This document shows, piece after piece, positions 35,488 to 49,029 of a stretch of DNA of 64,000 nt. The stretch spans positions 2,122,501-2,186,500 of the forward strand of contig JAINUG010000014.1 of assembly GCA_029706075.1 (NCBI GenBank), in the 5' to 3' direction. Under the pieces are notes generated by a model. It was given only the letters and a program-made list of their open reading frames with translations, was not told the origin of the DNA and ran no database searches. Position 1 is the first letter of the stretch. Every line of letters begins with the position of its first letter. The DNA is from Aldrovandia affinis. Lineage: Eukaryota; Chordata; Actinopteri; Notacanthiformes; Halosauridae. The position numbers were made by a program, and so were the translations under genes.

Positions 35488-36729
35488 CCGAACACCAGCG
35501 AGTTGTAAAATAAAAGTACACCATTCGACCAGGAGCCAAAATTATGCAGCTAAACTCCTGGAGACCGCTCCCAAATTTCCCCCCAGACTCCATTAGTATA
35601 GCTCCTCCTTCAGCAGTGCAACACACATACCAGCACTATACTGGGATCAGTGTGTGATCCTGTCCCCTCACACCAAACCCACAATGCAGGGCTGTTCTCA
35701 GATCAGCCGCGAACCCATCCTCTCACCCCAAACCCACAGCTATGAGGAGAAATGCCCCCATTCTCCATCTAGCTCTGAAGAGTGGGGGAAAAAAACACTT
35801 TTTAAAAGCAGCGAATCCCAATGTCATAGTGCCAGCGCGACACCAGCGTGACAGTAAACGAATTGAATAATATGTAAATCTACAGTAATACCCGAGATCT
35901 GTACAGTAAGCCACCCTGGATAAGAGTTAGCTCAGCTAAGCACAAGAATAATGTTTTAAATACTGTAGCATTCATCCTGAAGTGCCAGTCAGTTCAATTT
36001 GCACCTGGAAACAGTACTTTACTCTAGACTCCGCCACAAGGACTGCCCTGAAACATACCCCACCCCCAAAACCCTATGTGTTAGCCTGTGGCCCTCAACA
36101 GCGGCCATTGGCAACATACCAGTTAAACTTAGATAAGTGTTCACCTAAGGTGAACATGTATGTATTGACAGACAGAGAATACTGTTTCTGTTTATCGTTA
36201 TACTGCGCTAGGCATAACACAGAATTAGCGAGTGGTGCTCCAAACAGACAAACAGCAAACAAACATCCAAACAACGTCTGCTTGGAGTGCTACTCCTGCA
36301 TTCTATGTCATGTCTAGCACTGTGTAACAGTAAACAGCCAGTGATCCTTGTTTCATCACACACAGGTTTGTTGACTCCTTTCTGTATGAGTTGTGCCATT
36401 CTGCCATTTGTTGAGCAGCCTACGCCTCCACCATTTTTATTGTACTTAGACCTTTATTATTGTAAATGACAATGATCATGCATGAATTGAATGCACAGTG
36501 CATAGAGGGATTATTGGAAATCAAAAAGAAAGCATTGAAAAACAAGAACGTGGGAAAATCAGAAGCTCGACCTTTCTGTTTCCCTGAAGTAAAAAACAAT
36601 CAAACAGAATAGTACGTCCAGTGTAAACAACACCCATAGTCTTCCCGTCTTACCATCTTTTAGCTAGAGCATTTTGAAGCGATAATCACAGAGACTTTGT
36701 CAGTAGCCCGACTCATGGACATAAAAAGT

Positions 36730-39700
36730 TCACAAGATGGTCCCTAGGAAGCTTCCGGCCCCCTCAGTGTTCTGGTCTGTGTCCTGGTAAGCAAAACACC
36801 TGGGGAAGATTCCGATATTCCCAGCTGTGTGGCCCTCTAACCACTCCTCATTGACTGAACGAGAGAGAGAGACAGAGGAGAGAAAGAGATATGCGGAATT
36901 GATTGAGAACATGTGATGGGACAGAGCTACAGTTGTGACTACACATTCCAAATTTGGATGAAGAAAAAAAACAAACAAGAAAAATACCTCTCTGCTTGTG
37001 AATGAGCATGTGGGTAATGGAGTCCTGTCCATAGGGGGTTGGACTCAAACAGAGATCCAGATATGCTCTAACCCACAGGGCTCTGTGCTGGCTGTAATAT
37101 CAACTCACACCTCACCGTACCGCTCCATATCACCAGACAGCATCTGAACACTGTCCCCAAGCTCTCCTTCTCAAACCAAACCAGCACCATCCCTCATTTC
37201 AACCTGCTCCTTCCCTTCTTTTGGCCTGCTCTCTCTCCCTCTCTCCCTGTCCTTCCTGGCACACTCTGTGCTTCTCTTATTTCTCTCCTTCCATTTCTAT
37301 TGAATCACTCATCTCTCTCTCTCTCTCTCTTGCTCTCTGGATTCAGGCTGGGTGAAAGAACTGAACAATTTCTTTGTACTTTTTACATAATTACAAACTG
37401 CAAAGAAAAGATGATAACTCCACAACAAAGCTCTGAGTTCTGCATGAATAAGAGACAAGTGTTGGTGCTGTCAGTGTTGTTCCTCAGTGTAACCCAGAGG
37501 AGGACAGTGGGGGGCTCGCCACTGTGTCAGTTTGAGACAACACAAGAGCTACACAATCCAAACCTGTTTCCTGCATCCCATTGTAGCACTAGAACACACA
37601 CAAAAACACTAATAATACCGTTTTTACACTACAAAGCTGGAACCACAAATTGCACTAATAATACTACTTCTCCAATGTAGAGCTAGAACTAATATGCTGG
37701 AGATGGTGTCTCTTTATACTGGGGTTATAATTAGCCAGACTGGTCCTACAGTGGGAAAGGGCTATAATGAGCCAGCCTGGTTCCAGCTCTACAGTGGGAA
37801 AGGGGTACAATGAGCCAGCCTGGTACCATCTCTACAGTGGAACGTGGTATAATGAGCTAGCCTGCTTCCAGCTGGTTTCAGCTCTTTAGTAGAGAAGGGG
37901 AATAGAAGGCTTTCCCTCTAGGGAGAACTGAAAATTCCATATGCTCTGGACTAATGTGAATTTATACATTTAACCAGAGTATGCACTTTCCAAGAGTAAA
38001 TAAAGTCAGTGTGATTAAAATGGCACTGACAGCTGCCCACTATGTAATATAAAACAGTATGCAATTACAGGGAGCTGACTGTATGTACAATCAAGTCGCT
38101 CACAGGTGCTTAGCCCTAGTGCTGCTGAGTTACTGCCAAGTTCACTCTGGCAGTTTCTCTGAATGAGCACCAATTGATTTAACCAGCGCTTGATTGGGGC
38201 GTGAGCTTGCTTTGCCGCAGTAAACGGATTCTTTGGTGTCTCCGAGCTGATCGAGCGAAGCCAATAATGCCGAGGTGTTGCGGAAACTGAGATTGATGGC
38301 CCTGGTTCAGCCCGTCCCCCAAAAATACCCTGCCCCCTTGTGTACCTTCGGACAGGATATCTATGGTGTCGCCCTCGCTGAACTCCAAGTCCTCCGGGCC
38401 TTGCGCGGAATAATCATACAGCGCCGCCACCTGGTACAGAATAGTTCTGCCTGGGAGGGGGTCTTCAGCCTGAAAGTGCGGAAGAGAGAAAGAGATGAGA
38501 GGGAGAAAGAGAGAAAAATGGAGGCCTATTTGCAAAGGTGCAGACAGATTAGATCTGTCGGCCCATTATGATTTTAGTCCATGAAGTTTCTCTATTCGTG
38601 GATTAATAAGCTTCTGATTGATTGAAGCAAGTTTTGTACTAATGCTTTGGTGCTGAATTCATAATTATTTTCAAATAATTTGTTTCTGATATTATCCCAT
38701 TTTATCCACATTTACATTTGAGGTATTTAGCCGACGCTCTTATCCAGAGCGACTTACACAGTTTACATTTTTTGACATACAATCCATTTATACAGCTGGA
38801 TATTTTACTGAAGCAATTCAGGTTATGTACATTGCTCAAGGGTACAACAGCAGTGCCCCACCTGGGAATTGAACCTGCAATCTCTGAGTTACAAGCTCAG
38901 CTCCCTAACCATTACATTACACTCCCAATTTGGTAGCCAATTACACCCACTATTTTCAAGTCAATCTCCCCCTTGTAATGTGAGTTCGCTGCCGTAGCCC
39001 TGTGACCGGTAGTGACAAAGGCAAAGTATCATCTCCTCCGAGACGGCACTCGCCAGGCCGTCGACTGTAACCCGGTACTCCAGGGCCACTCCTGTGCGCA
39101 GCGAACATCTTGTCGGCTTCCCTCCCCCCTCCCTCGGGCAGACAGCCAATCGCCACCCCCGGTGGCACTCCCGGCCAGAGCCGACTCTGGCGGGACGGGG
39201 AATCGAACCCCGGTCGCCGTGGCCAGCATCGAACGTTGTAACCACTGGACCACGTGGGAGGCCCCTGAATTCATAATTATTATCTGAGCTTTTAAAGTGG
39301 CCAGAACTTGAGTCAATTAATCTACCCAATTAATCTACCTAATTGTGAGACCCCTTCGAGAAAAAACCCTGGGACAGATCACAGCAGGTCAAACACAAAC
39401 ACAAGCCTGGATACAAAACCTGCGGCAGACCTGCTCCCATGACACATAAACCTTGCAGCTATGGTCGAGCTGATAGGTCAGACGGTACCTGACACCACAG
39501 GGTGACCCGGCCAGACTCCACCCCTTCCTGTAGTGCAGCGTGGAGCCCCACATCGCCATCCAGGGGTTTCAGGATTGGGGAGCCCTGCTGTTTCTGTCTA
39601 TAGGAGCGGAGGGGGTAGTGGGGGACATTTTGGAACGTTATAATCTGTTTAACTTAAAGACTCATTCACCATTAGAGTCAGTCAAATATGGGTTTGCAAA

Positions 39701-42700
39701 GGAAAAGAAGGAAAATAAGCAAATATTTTGAAAACAAAAGATGAACAACACATTTCCTACACAATACATTGTATAAGAAGAGAGAGAGATAGAGAAGACA
39801 GTGAGACTGATGGTGAGACAGGGCGGGAGGAACAGAGGACATCAGAGAGAGAGGGAAGGACAGAGGGATATAGAGGTAGAAAAAGAGGAAGGAGAGAGGA
39901 GGGAAGCTGGGGAGATGAAAAGTGCAAGAGGGACAGAGGGAGTGAAAGAGGGCAGCCAGAGAGAACCTTTATAAAGAAAGATTATATGGCTGCTCACACC
40001 CTGTGTGTGCATCACCTGTCGGACAGGTTAGTGAGAAAGCAGGCACAAACAGGTTAGCAGGTAGAGAGACGCTGGGCCCCACAGGTGTACCTGAGGCGCA
40101 GGTGTGAGCCTGGCTGGCCCACTTTGCGAGCGATTCGCCCCTGCAGTTCACTGTACGGTGTCCCCACTGGGACAGTCAGAGCCACCGTGTATCTGTAGTG
40201 CACCTTCACCACCACAGACTCCCCGTCACCTGTCTGTGGGGAGCTGGGCCCCTGTAAAATATAACATTCAAATATGAAAGTATATCAAATGTCACATTAA
40301 AATCGGGGGCGGCAACTGGCTGTCTGCCGCAGGGGGAGGGGGTAGGGACTGAAATGTTTTTTTAATTTAAGATTCTCTGCATCAGACCTGGGTCCAATAA
40401 TTGCTTTTCTGAACATTATAATAGAAACATTTGTTTTAAACAATATTCAGAACAAAATTGTTGTATATTGTGTATTTTGGTTAGTGAGATATTCCACTGA
40501 ATTCTCTGCAGCAGTGTTTCAATGTATTTGACCCAGGTGTGGTGTGCACTTACAGCCAGTATACTACTGTATATTTATGTACCTTATAGGCAAATTATAT
40601 TTACATATTCATTCAGGCAATCTCCTACTGAAACGGAATAAGCTAAACAATTAACCAGTCAGGCGACAGGAATCCTACAGTAAAATGTATTTAAATATTC
40701 AGCAGCAATGCCTTTAGAAACCATTCGTTTGAATAAAATATTATGCAAAGTTTAGTCTGAGCATAAATCCAGGTCGCTTTAGTGCCCCTAGTCTCATAAG
40801 TCAGAGTCATGTGGGCTCCTCGGTATTTGTATTCAGGTTTTTCTTCCCTGGGGTAAAGAGCCGACTTAATAAGGCCAGATCCGTATCCAGTTCATTAAAA
40901 ACCCAAAACTGAGATTACTCACAGAATATTTTAGGTTACCCGCACCACCAGGTTTAAGCGCATTCACTGGGGAAATACACATTTCCGCTGCAGCTACGGT
41001 TCCACCTTTCCAATGATCATTTCCAATTTTCATAAAAAAAGAAAAAACTTGTATAAAACTTGCAGTGGTATACTTTTTATACAGTGCTGGATCTGCGTCT
41101 ATTCAAGATTCTATTCTACTTTTCTCTTTCCATTTCTCTTCCTCCATCCCTCTCTTCTGCCAAATGATGTTTTATTTGTCATTCACCTGTTTGGTTGGGC
41201 TGTTGACGACGGATGTGTACCGGGGTGGTGGCGGGGAGCGCGAAGGCAAGGGGGAGGTTGTGTAGACAGGCGGGGACCCAAGAATAGGAGATGGTGCTAT
41301 GACCAAAGCAGAGGAATCATCATCATCATCATCGGCATGGTCATCATCATCACCATCGTCATCACATGAATGACCCATTTAAGAGATGGGACTGATTAAA
41401 GCGGAGTGTCTTTCAGGCTACCTTTCTCATGCCACGTGAATGACCCTCGTTATTCGGTGATATGTGTCTCTTGCCAAACGGCCTCGTTAAATACGATACC
41501 ATTCTCGAAAAAAGTGTCTTCGTACATTACGTTTTATACATTCAAGATTAAATAAGAAGAAAACATTTGTATAAGTACTGCAAAAAGGATTTCGAGGCAC
41601 TTGACATATTAAGTTAAGTTAAGACATAAAAAGTTACGTTTTAAGTGAACTATTGCTCATTGCTACAGGTAGTGAACAGAGAAAAGGAAATAACAGTGAA
41701 TGGTTCTGATGTTTTTGTAATGGTGTGGGGTGTAGTTTCTTGGCATGGTTTGGGTGCACTCATTCACTTAGAAGACAAGGTCAATGTCAATCATGACTTA
41801 ATGGTACAGAGTGATCATCTTCACCCCATGGTAACACATTTCTTTCCCACAGATGGGTGGTGTCTTTCAAGATGACAATCCCCCCTGTCCACAGAGCACA
41901 TTCATAGCATACAGAACATACAGTGTGTATGTCACTATCCTCCTTTCCCACTCTTCCTGCCAATCAGTTTGGGCGAACATACCCAGCTGTGGTGGAACGG
42001 GACTGGGCCGTGCCTCTGGGCGAGTGGGCGGCTTTAGGCCCGGCGGCAGTGGGATCCCATTGGGAAAAGTCTGTGGAGGACACAAACTCATTAGCATACC
42101 AAGACAGTCTCGCAGTGTAGAACAGTCACTTTCACTTAGTCAAGTACACTGAACGGGGAAGAAAAAAGAAAAAAGCAGATAAAAAATATTATTGCCAAAT
42201 GATTAATGGTGCCAATTGTCTCATCGACTACAAAGAGAGTTATCAACCCAATTAATCATGGTATTAGAGGGCTTGGCATGTGCGATTTTGTAAAGTTCTA
42301 CATTTCCATTATGGTAATTTTTTGTACACTAATTTCTTTTGTCTTTTTCTTGGTACACTCAGCACTAAATCTCCTATCTAATCAAAGAATGAATCAGAAA
42401 ATTGGTTAAAAAATTAAAAAAGTTCTCAAAATCTTAATGCAGATTGCAAGGGTACTTTATCTCAATCATAAAAACGCTAACTGTATTAAGCTCTTGGGAG
42501 TCCATGGAGACTGAAACAAAAAATTACAAAGCACGGCAAGTGGACTGCAAATAAACGCAGTTCGTAGTTGCGTTTTTTCCTGCTCAGAAAGACGTGTGGA
42601 AGTATTACAAGGGTGATACTTATGAACGTGTAGCAGGTCAAAGTCTATCCAAGGGCACACACAAATGGCCTGGTCTCACCAGGGGTATGGTCGGTTCTCG

Positions 42701-45700
42701 TTCCTTAGGCTACCGCTCCATTGACAAGCCAGGTGTCCACAGACTACAAGTTGCACTCGCTCTCCTGTAGTACTGTGTGTGGCCTGTAGGGGGTAAAATA
42801 GCTCCTGGCTTGCAAGTGAGCACACTTCAGCTGCAGTGCTCCTGTTGTATGGGCGTTGGTGGTACGACAGTAGCTCAAGAGACACGATTCGCAATTGTGT
42901 AGAAAAACAAAAAGGGGGGAAATATGTTTGTTTTTTTTCCATCTAAGGGCAGGTGGGGAATGGAGGCTTGTTTACCTTTTTTTTGTTTTTGCCTTTGAAA
43001 TTGGCGACATCCACCGGCTCCAGCATGAATTCAGGGACTAGGCCTCTCTGGTGAGAGCAAGCATCAGAGAGAGGGTGAACCAGGAACACGCTGGAAATAT
43101 TCTATACAAAACTGAGACTCAAAATTAGCGATCCAAATCAATGGATATCAAAAAATACTAAATGAATAAATGAACGAATAATAATAGCAATAATAACTCG
43201 CTGCCCCCCCTACCTTCCCATCGTAGATGACTGTGGCGAGACCGTCAATGCCCCGTCGCTGAACACGAACACCAGCCCTCCGGAGGGTATGGTCAGCTCC
43301 CCGGGGCCATTGGCCATGTAGGTGCTGCGAAGACGCATGTACCGCGAATCCCTGCGGGACACCCAAAAAAACCCAGCCCATCACTGAGAACGCAGCCGCA
43401 CGTCAGGACAAATCACAGCCCCCGATGGGGCCTGCACCTATCCTTAAAGATGGACGCAGAGAAGGGCCGCCGGACTCGTTCCATCGAGGGCCGAGTGTGT
43501 GCAGGTCTACGTTGCACCCCGGGGCACTACAACAGCTTATTTATTTATTTGAACTGAACTTCACTTCTTCACCCAGAGAGGAGCTCATTTAAATCACCTG
43601 GTGTCCATTGGTCGCAACAAATGCCTGCGACGTAGTTTGACACCCGCGACGTAGAGGGTAATGAATGGTACAGCACAATGGTTAAAGAAGTGGGCTTGCA
43701 ACCGGAAGGTCGTGGGTTTGGTTCCAAGGTCAAGTCCTGCCGTTGCACACCTCGAGGCATTTTCAATCAATTTCCTGTGTCCTGACCATTTATTGGCTCT
43801 GGAAAATTTCCCGTAAGGCGTCCCCAGATGGTAGGAAGTGTTGAACAGATATGTTTTTAACCTTCATATTTTAGTCAGATTTTTGAAGACATAATATTAC
43901 CCTTTGAATATAAAACAGGGATCCTTAAATCTTTTCAACATAAAACCTTCACGTTTTAAAATTGAGTCAAATGTGCAGACTCAAGGGTATTTTTAAGAGC
44001 TGGTTCTGTGGTAGCGCAAAAAAGAGAAATCTCTTGTGCATCACTTTAAAGTGCTAATAAAATCCACCCTCTCTATGAATACGCCTCTCTCTGAATATGC
44101 CTCTCTCTTCTTTAAACCTTCATTTTATGAGGAGAGGCAAGGTTCGGGAGGGAAGGGGCCAAAGATTTTTAAGCCAAAACAAATCACAACACAGGTGTTA
44201 TGCTATGTGTGAGATAAACCGAGGGCTGTCTCAGGGGAAAAAAGGCAGTTATGTTTTTATTATTATTTTTGTTTATGAAAGAGAAAATCATAAGAGGGCT
44301 ACCAGCTACCTTGGTTTCAGTTCCACCATCTCCACCATCACTGTGAATAACAGAACCAAAGGTCATCTCAAAACAATGATGTCTGATGGAATGGCTTGAA
44401 ACAACGTCGGTCTCAATCCAGCACAAGTGTACTAATACAAAACGCATAAAGATGTAAAAGTTTGTCTTTTGAGTGTGACGCCTGCACCTGTTAACAATTC
44501 ACACACTACAGAATAAATTTTTCCCCGGAGAACATTCCGTGCCACACTTGAACACGACCATGTGGAAGTGAAACGGCATTAATCACACATGTACAATAAG
44601 TAGGACAGCGTGGGCACTGGAATCTGTGCCAAACCCACACGCCCCTAATGGTTTAGGCAGTCGAGAATGACTGGGAGTACAGCACTTACTGTGAGCCATC
44701 CCCTTTGGGTTCATAGTACCCTGGTTTCTGTGGGGAGACAGAGGCACAGAGTCACAGATTATCACAGAGAGAGTCTGACACGTTTTTTTACATATTGCGT
44801 GATCATGTAATATCGTATCGTCATTTGATGTTCTATGTATATGCTTGGGCAAAATGAATGCATGTTTGTCGTGCCAATAAAGCCAACTGAAGTGAAATCG
44901 AGTCAGATAGAGGGAGTTAAAGACAGAGACGGAGATGGAGGTGAAAAGCCCAGGTCAAAAAGCGAGGTCAGCTGGCGGGAGCTCCCCTTACCTGCAACCT
45001 GAGGGGTTCGAAGCCGCCAAAGTCGTCATTGGGGATCATGGAGGAAATGACCTGGGAACACAGTGGGAGAGAGATCTCGGTCTGAGGCACAGACTCAACA
45101 ACTCTAATTGCACCCGACACATACACTAAAGCTCTCACTGCACACAGCACATGGATTTGTCACAGTATGTTCAGGCATCAGCGAACCCAGAAATGAACTG
45201 TTATTGCTCTGGAAATATGCACTTATGTAAGTGTGCACAGGTACAGGAGAACTGAGGCTCAGAATAGAAGGCTCGGGTTATTCTTTAAGGCACACATTGG
45301 TCCGGACAGGTGTCAGTGAACTGGTGTGTCGATTCTAAGACTCTGGTTCCTTTAATACGCTTATTCATGCTGGTCTGTACGGGTGTGAACTAGTAGTGAA
45401 CTAAGACTTTAGTCTGGGTAGTCTTTAAGTCATATTGTGCAGGTGTCCGTCAGAGTCACCTTGGCTTTGCCCAGGAAGTCCCTCTGCTGCAGCTGCTCGA
45501 CATCCTGTTTCCTGGGCCGAAACACCTCGCCCTCGGGCACCAGGAGGGGGGTCAACACCTCCCCCTTCTGAGGAGAAGAGAGGGAAACAGAGAGAGGGAT
45601 TTGCCAATATGTCAAAATATGTCCTGCCTGAAGTCCTGAAGAGAGAGCAATTGTGTGAGCATTTGACAATGGTGGAATTATCACATCGTCAAAAACGGAG

Positions 45701-48172
45701 GCCACAGTTACCCATTACACCCGACAAAGAAACGTACAGAACAAAAAGGAAATAAACGCATTAAAAAGAGTTAGGGGAAAACAACTGAGACAGAGAAAGG
45801 GGGAGCAGACAAGGGCCCAAAATGAAGGCGGGATGGTGGGGTACGTGAGACTCTCCCAGAGTCATTGCGATTTCCCCCATGCTTACAGAGACACTCTCCA
45901 GAGCCGCCTCCAAAGGCCCCGCACGTCCACCTCCTCTCTCCTGGGAGGCAGTGGCCAGCAGGTCGCTGGCTTTCTCCCACAGGCCCATCCTGCAGTGGAC
46001 AGCCGCGGCGTTATACATCACCTGTCCACCGGAGGGAAACAAACACTCCTCATCATTTCACAGTACATTATTAGCTGATGTGTTCAAAATGGTTTATTAT
46101 GTGTAACTGATTGTTTATGGTTTATTAAAGCTGGATAAAGAACCGGGCTTCAGGCTACTAAGGGTTGTCAAATGCAACAGCCTCAAGGATGCAACAGCTG
46201 ATCTTTCTCATCTTTGATGATCAGGAAACAAGTCTTTACAGGAGCAGCGATGTAGGGGAAATAATTCCAAAATCATGACATATTATTGTTTACCCTTTAC
46301 TGTAGCTTCACACACAAATGCAAATGCATGCATGCACGCACGCACCCATTAAAAAGTATTGCACATACATACACACACACACAGATGAGCACACGCACCT
46401 GAAAACCCCAACACGCATACACACACACCCTATTTTTCTCTATTTCTTCCTGTTTCACACACAAAACCAGGCAGTAACTCGACCAGTCTGTGTTTCCACA
46501 ATAAAGGAGTTTAAAAGAGGCCAAGGAATGTTTGCTATGTCTTATCTGCTTTGTGACAGAAACAGGGGGGTTGTGTAACAGAGGTACCTAGCTTTCCCTT
46601 CCTTCACAATGAGTCATTGTACACAGGATTGTTCCTGATGAATCCAGTCTTTGATGAGTCCAGTTAAACAATGGCATTCATAAGAATAAATGACCAATAA
46701 TCTCTGTACATGCTGTGCAGCATGACTCAGACAATGCCATGACTCCACCACACAATGCTTCCATAGCAAATTAAATTGCATTTTACATTTTGATTGGTAG
46801 GTGCCTTTCTCCAGTGTAACATAACATACATGTAGTGGCCAAAAAGGTGGAAACACAAAAATGATAGGACCTGTTTAGCCTGGCACTAGAAATAATGCAC
46901 TGACATCGCAATCCAATAGTGTGCGCTTCTGACCACAGTTGTCACTTGTTGATGATGTCTTTCCCTCAGAAGTCCATGCCATCACCTTAGGCACTGTTCC
47001 TCATAAAACATCAGCAAGCTGAGATGTCTGCATCACTGCAGCTCTTGCCAACTGTGCCCCAACAATCATCCCTCTTTCAAAGTAACTTCAGTCTCATCTC
47101 ATCATATAGTCAGCCAAGCCTGCCTAGTACATTGTACATGACCCTGAGCATGCAGGGATGTTAACTTTGTGTCCATCATTTCCAGCTTTTTGGCCAAGAG
47201 CTATAGCTTGCAATTTTCCTGTCCACATGGATATTTGCTGTTGAGGTAATTAATGTTGTGCTTTAATTAAATTAAGGGTACACCAGCAGTTCCCACGTCC
47301 AGGATTCCACACTGCAACCCTGCAGAACGTGAACTTTAACCAGATGCTCAACTACAGTGTTCATTCCATCCTTTTTACTTCACATGACAGAAGGTTTTGG
47401 TTGGCACCAAGAATTTAGTGGTGCTATATTATAGTTTATGAATATTCATGTCTAGGGGTGCCCAATGACAGAACATACATTGTCACTGGTATCGTCCAAG
47501 GTCACACCCCTTCATGAATTTTCATAAATTTCAACAGTAGACAGACCTTTCAACATTAAAAACACAGATGTGGGGCCTCGGGTGGCGTAACGGTCTAAGC
47601 ATTCGCCCAGAATGCATATTGCCCACTGCAGCCGCAGTTTGAAACCCGGCTGCACCAGCCCGGCTCTGGCTGGGAGCCCCGATTGGGGGTGGTAATTGCC
47701 TGTCCACCCCAAGGGGGAAGGGGGAGGTAAAGCTGGCACGAGCTCACCGAGAAGTGCGAAGGGCGTCCCTGTAAAGTAGGTGGGCAAGTTCTGTCTCGGA
47801 GGAGGCAGATCATTGCTGGCCTCGGGGTGTTAGCTTGACCCGTAGTGACAAGCGGCAGGCTCGTGGGGGAGGGCGAATCGAAAGGAATAGAGGGTCCAAT
47901 TGGCCACCAAATTGGGAGAAAAATGAAAAATTGTCCATCTGGTTAGTCTATAGACTATGTGGTGTAGCACCCTGATCGAATACTAGCCTGCCAGGTGTGG
48001 AGTTTGTAGCGCAGGCCCAGCTGCCTGTAATCGATGACGGAGTTCCCTCTCATATGCTTCTGGGCCCAGATACAGTCGGTCATAGCCTCCTCCAGCCTGG
48101 AGAGAAGGGAGGGGATAGGCAATGACAAGGGCCCACATTCACTGCACAGGAAGAAGGTAGGTTGCTATCAGG

Positions 48173-48220
<48 letters not shown>

Positions 48221-48959
48221 ATACGCACTGTCACACTTGTGCACAATATCACTCACTCACACTCACACACACATACACACTCTTAGTTTCTTACAGTGAC
48301 TGGCAACTCTTAACTCTCACCCCAAACCTGAAAATCCAGGAGGCCAGAATATCAGGTCACATTTATTTTTCTAACTTTTTCAAGATTCCTTTTTTTTAAT
48401 GTACTGCACCATTGAAAATGAGCAAAACAAAATCTAAAAACTGATAAGCAGGTGCCCATAATACAGGTATGGTGGGAATTTCTCTCAGGTGCAGCACCTG
48501 TGATAACATACCAAACTATTTATATTCATTTCACTTTACAGAATACTCATTAACATTACAAAAATGGGAGCTTAAATATGAATATGGCAAACAACAACAA
48601 ATGAAAATGAGCATTATAGCAGGGTAGACTGTAGGTATTAATCACAAAGCTGATAGATAAGAATATGAAACACAATGTATGAAAGAGATGATTGAGGCGT
48701 GCCGGGACAGTGAATGCCCTGTCTCACCTTCCTGCCATCATGTGTGCCCCTGCCCTCTGGAAGAACCCCACAGCCAGACGCTCATCCTTCGCGATGGTCT
48801 GATCCAGAGCCTGAAGGAGAACAACAGCAACGCTGGGGCTCAGTGGACAGTGGACAAACTGGACACACTGAGAGGCACAGCAGTCCAGAAAAACTCACAC
48901 AAGACACACTTTACACAGACATCACGCATGCACGCACACGCACACACACACACACACAC

Positions 48960-49029
<70 letters not shown>

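Larger units (their letters stand above)
25606..36729. other. Intergenic region between the retroelement and noxa1 3' end
   Basis: No host gene is recognised in these 11 kb. It contains worn L2, Tc1-like and Penelope-like pieces, a compound trinucleotide array, several TG/CA arrays and AT-rich unique sequence. Two TTTATT sites on + (36436-36441 and 36453-36458, AATAAA on minus) lie about 275-295 bp past the noxa1 stop and are candidate poly(A) signals. Confidence 0.6.

Noticed and set aside
36180-36420. Possible small gene near the noxa1 3' end on the plus strand
   Set aside because: Only short frames without homology; more likely noxa1 3' UTR or downstream sequence.
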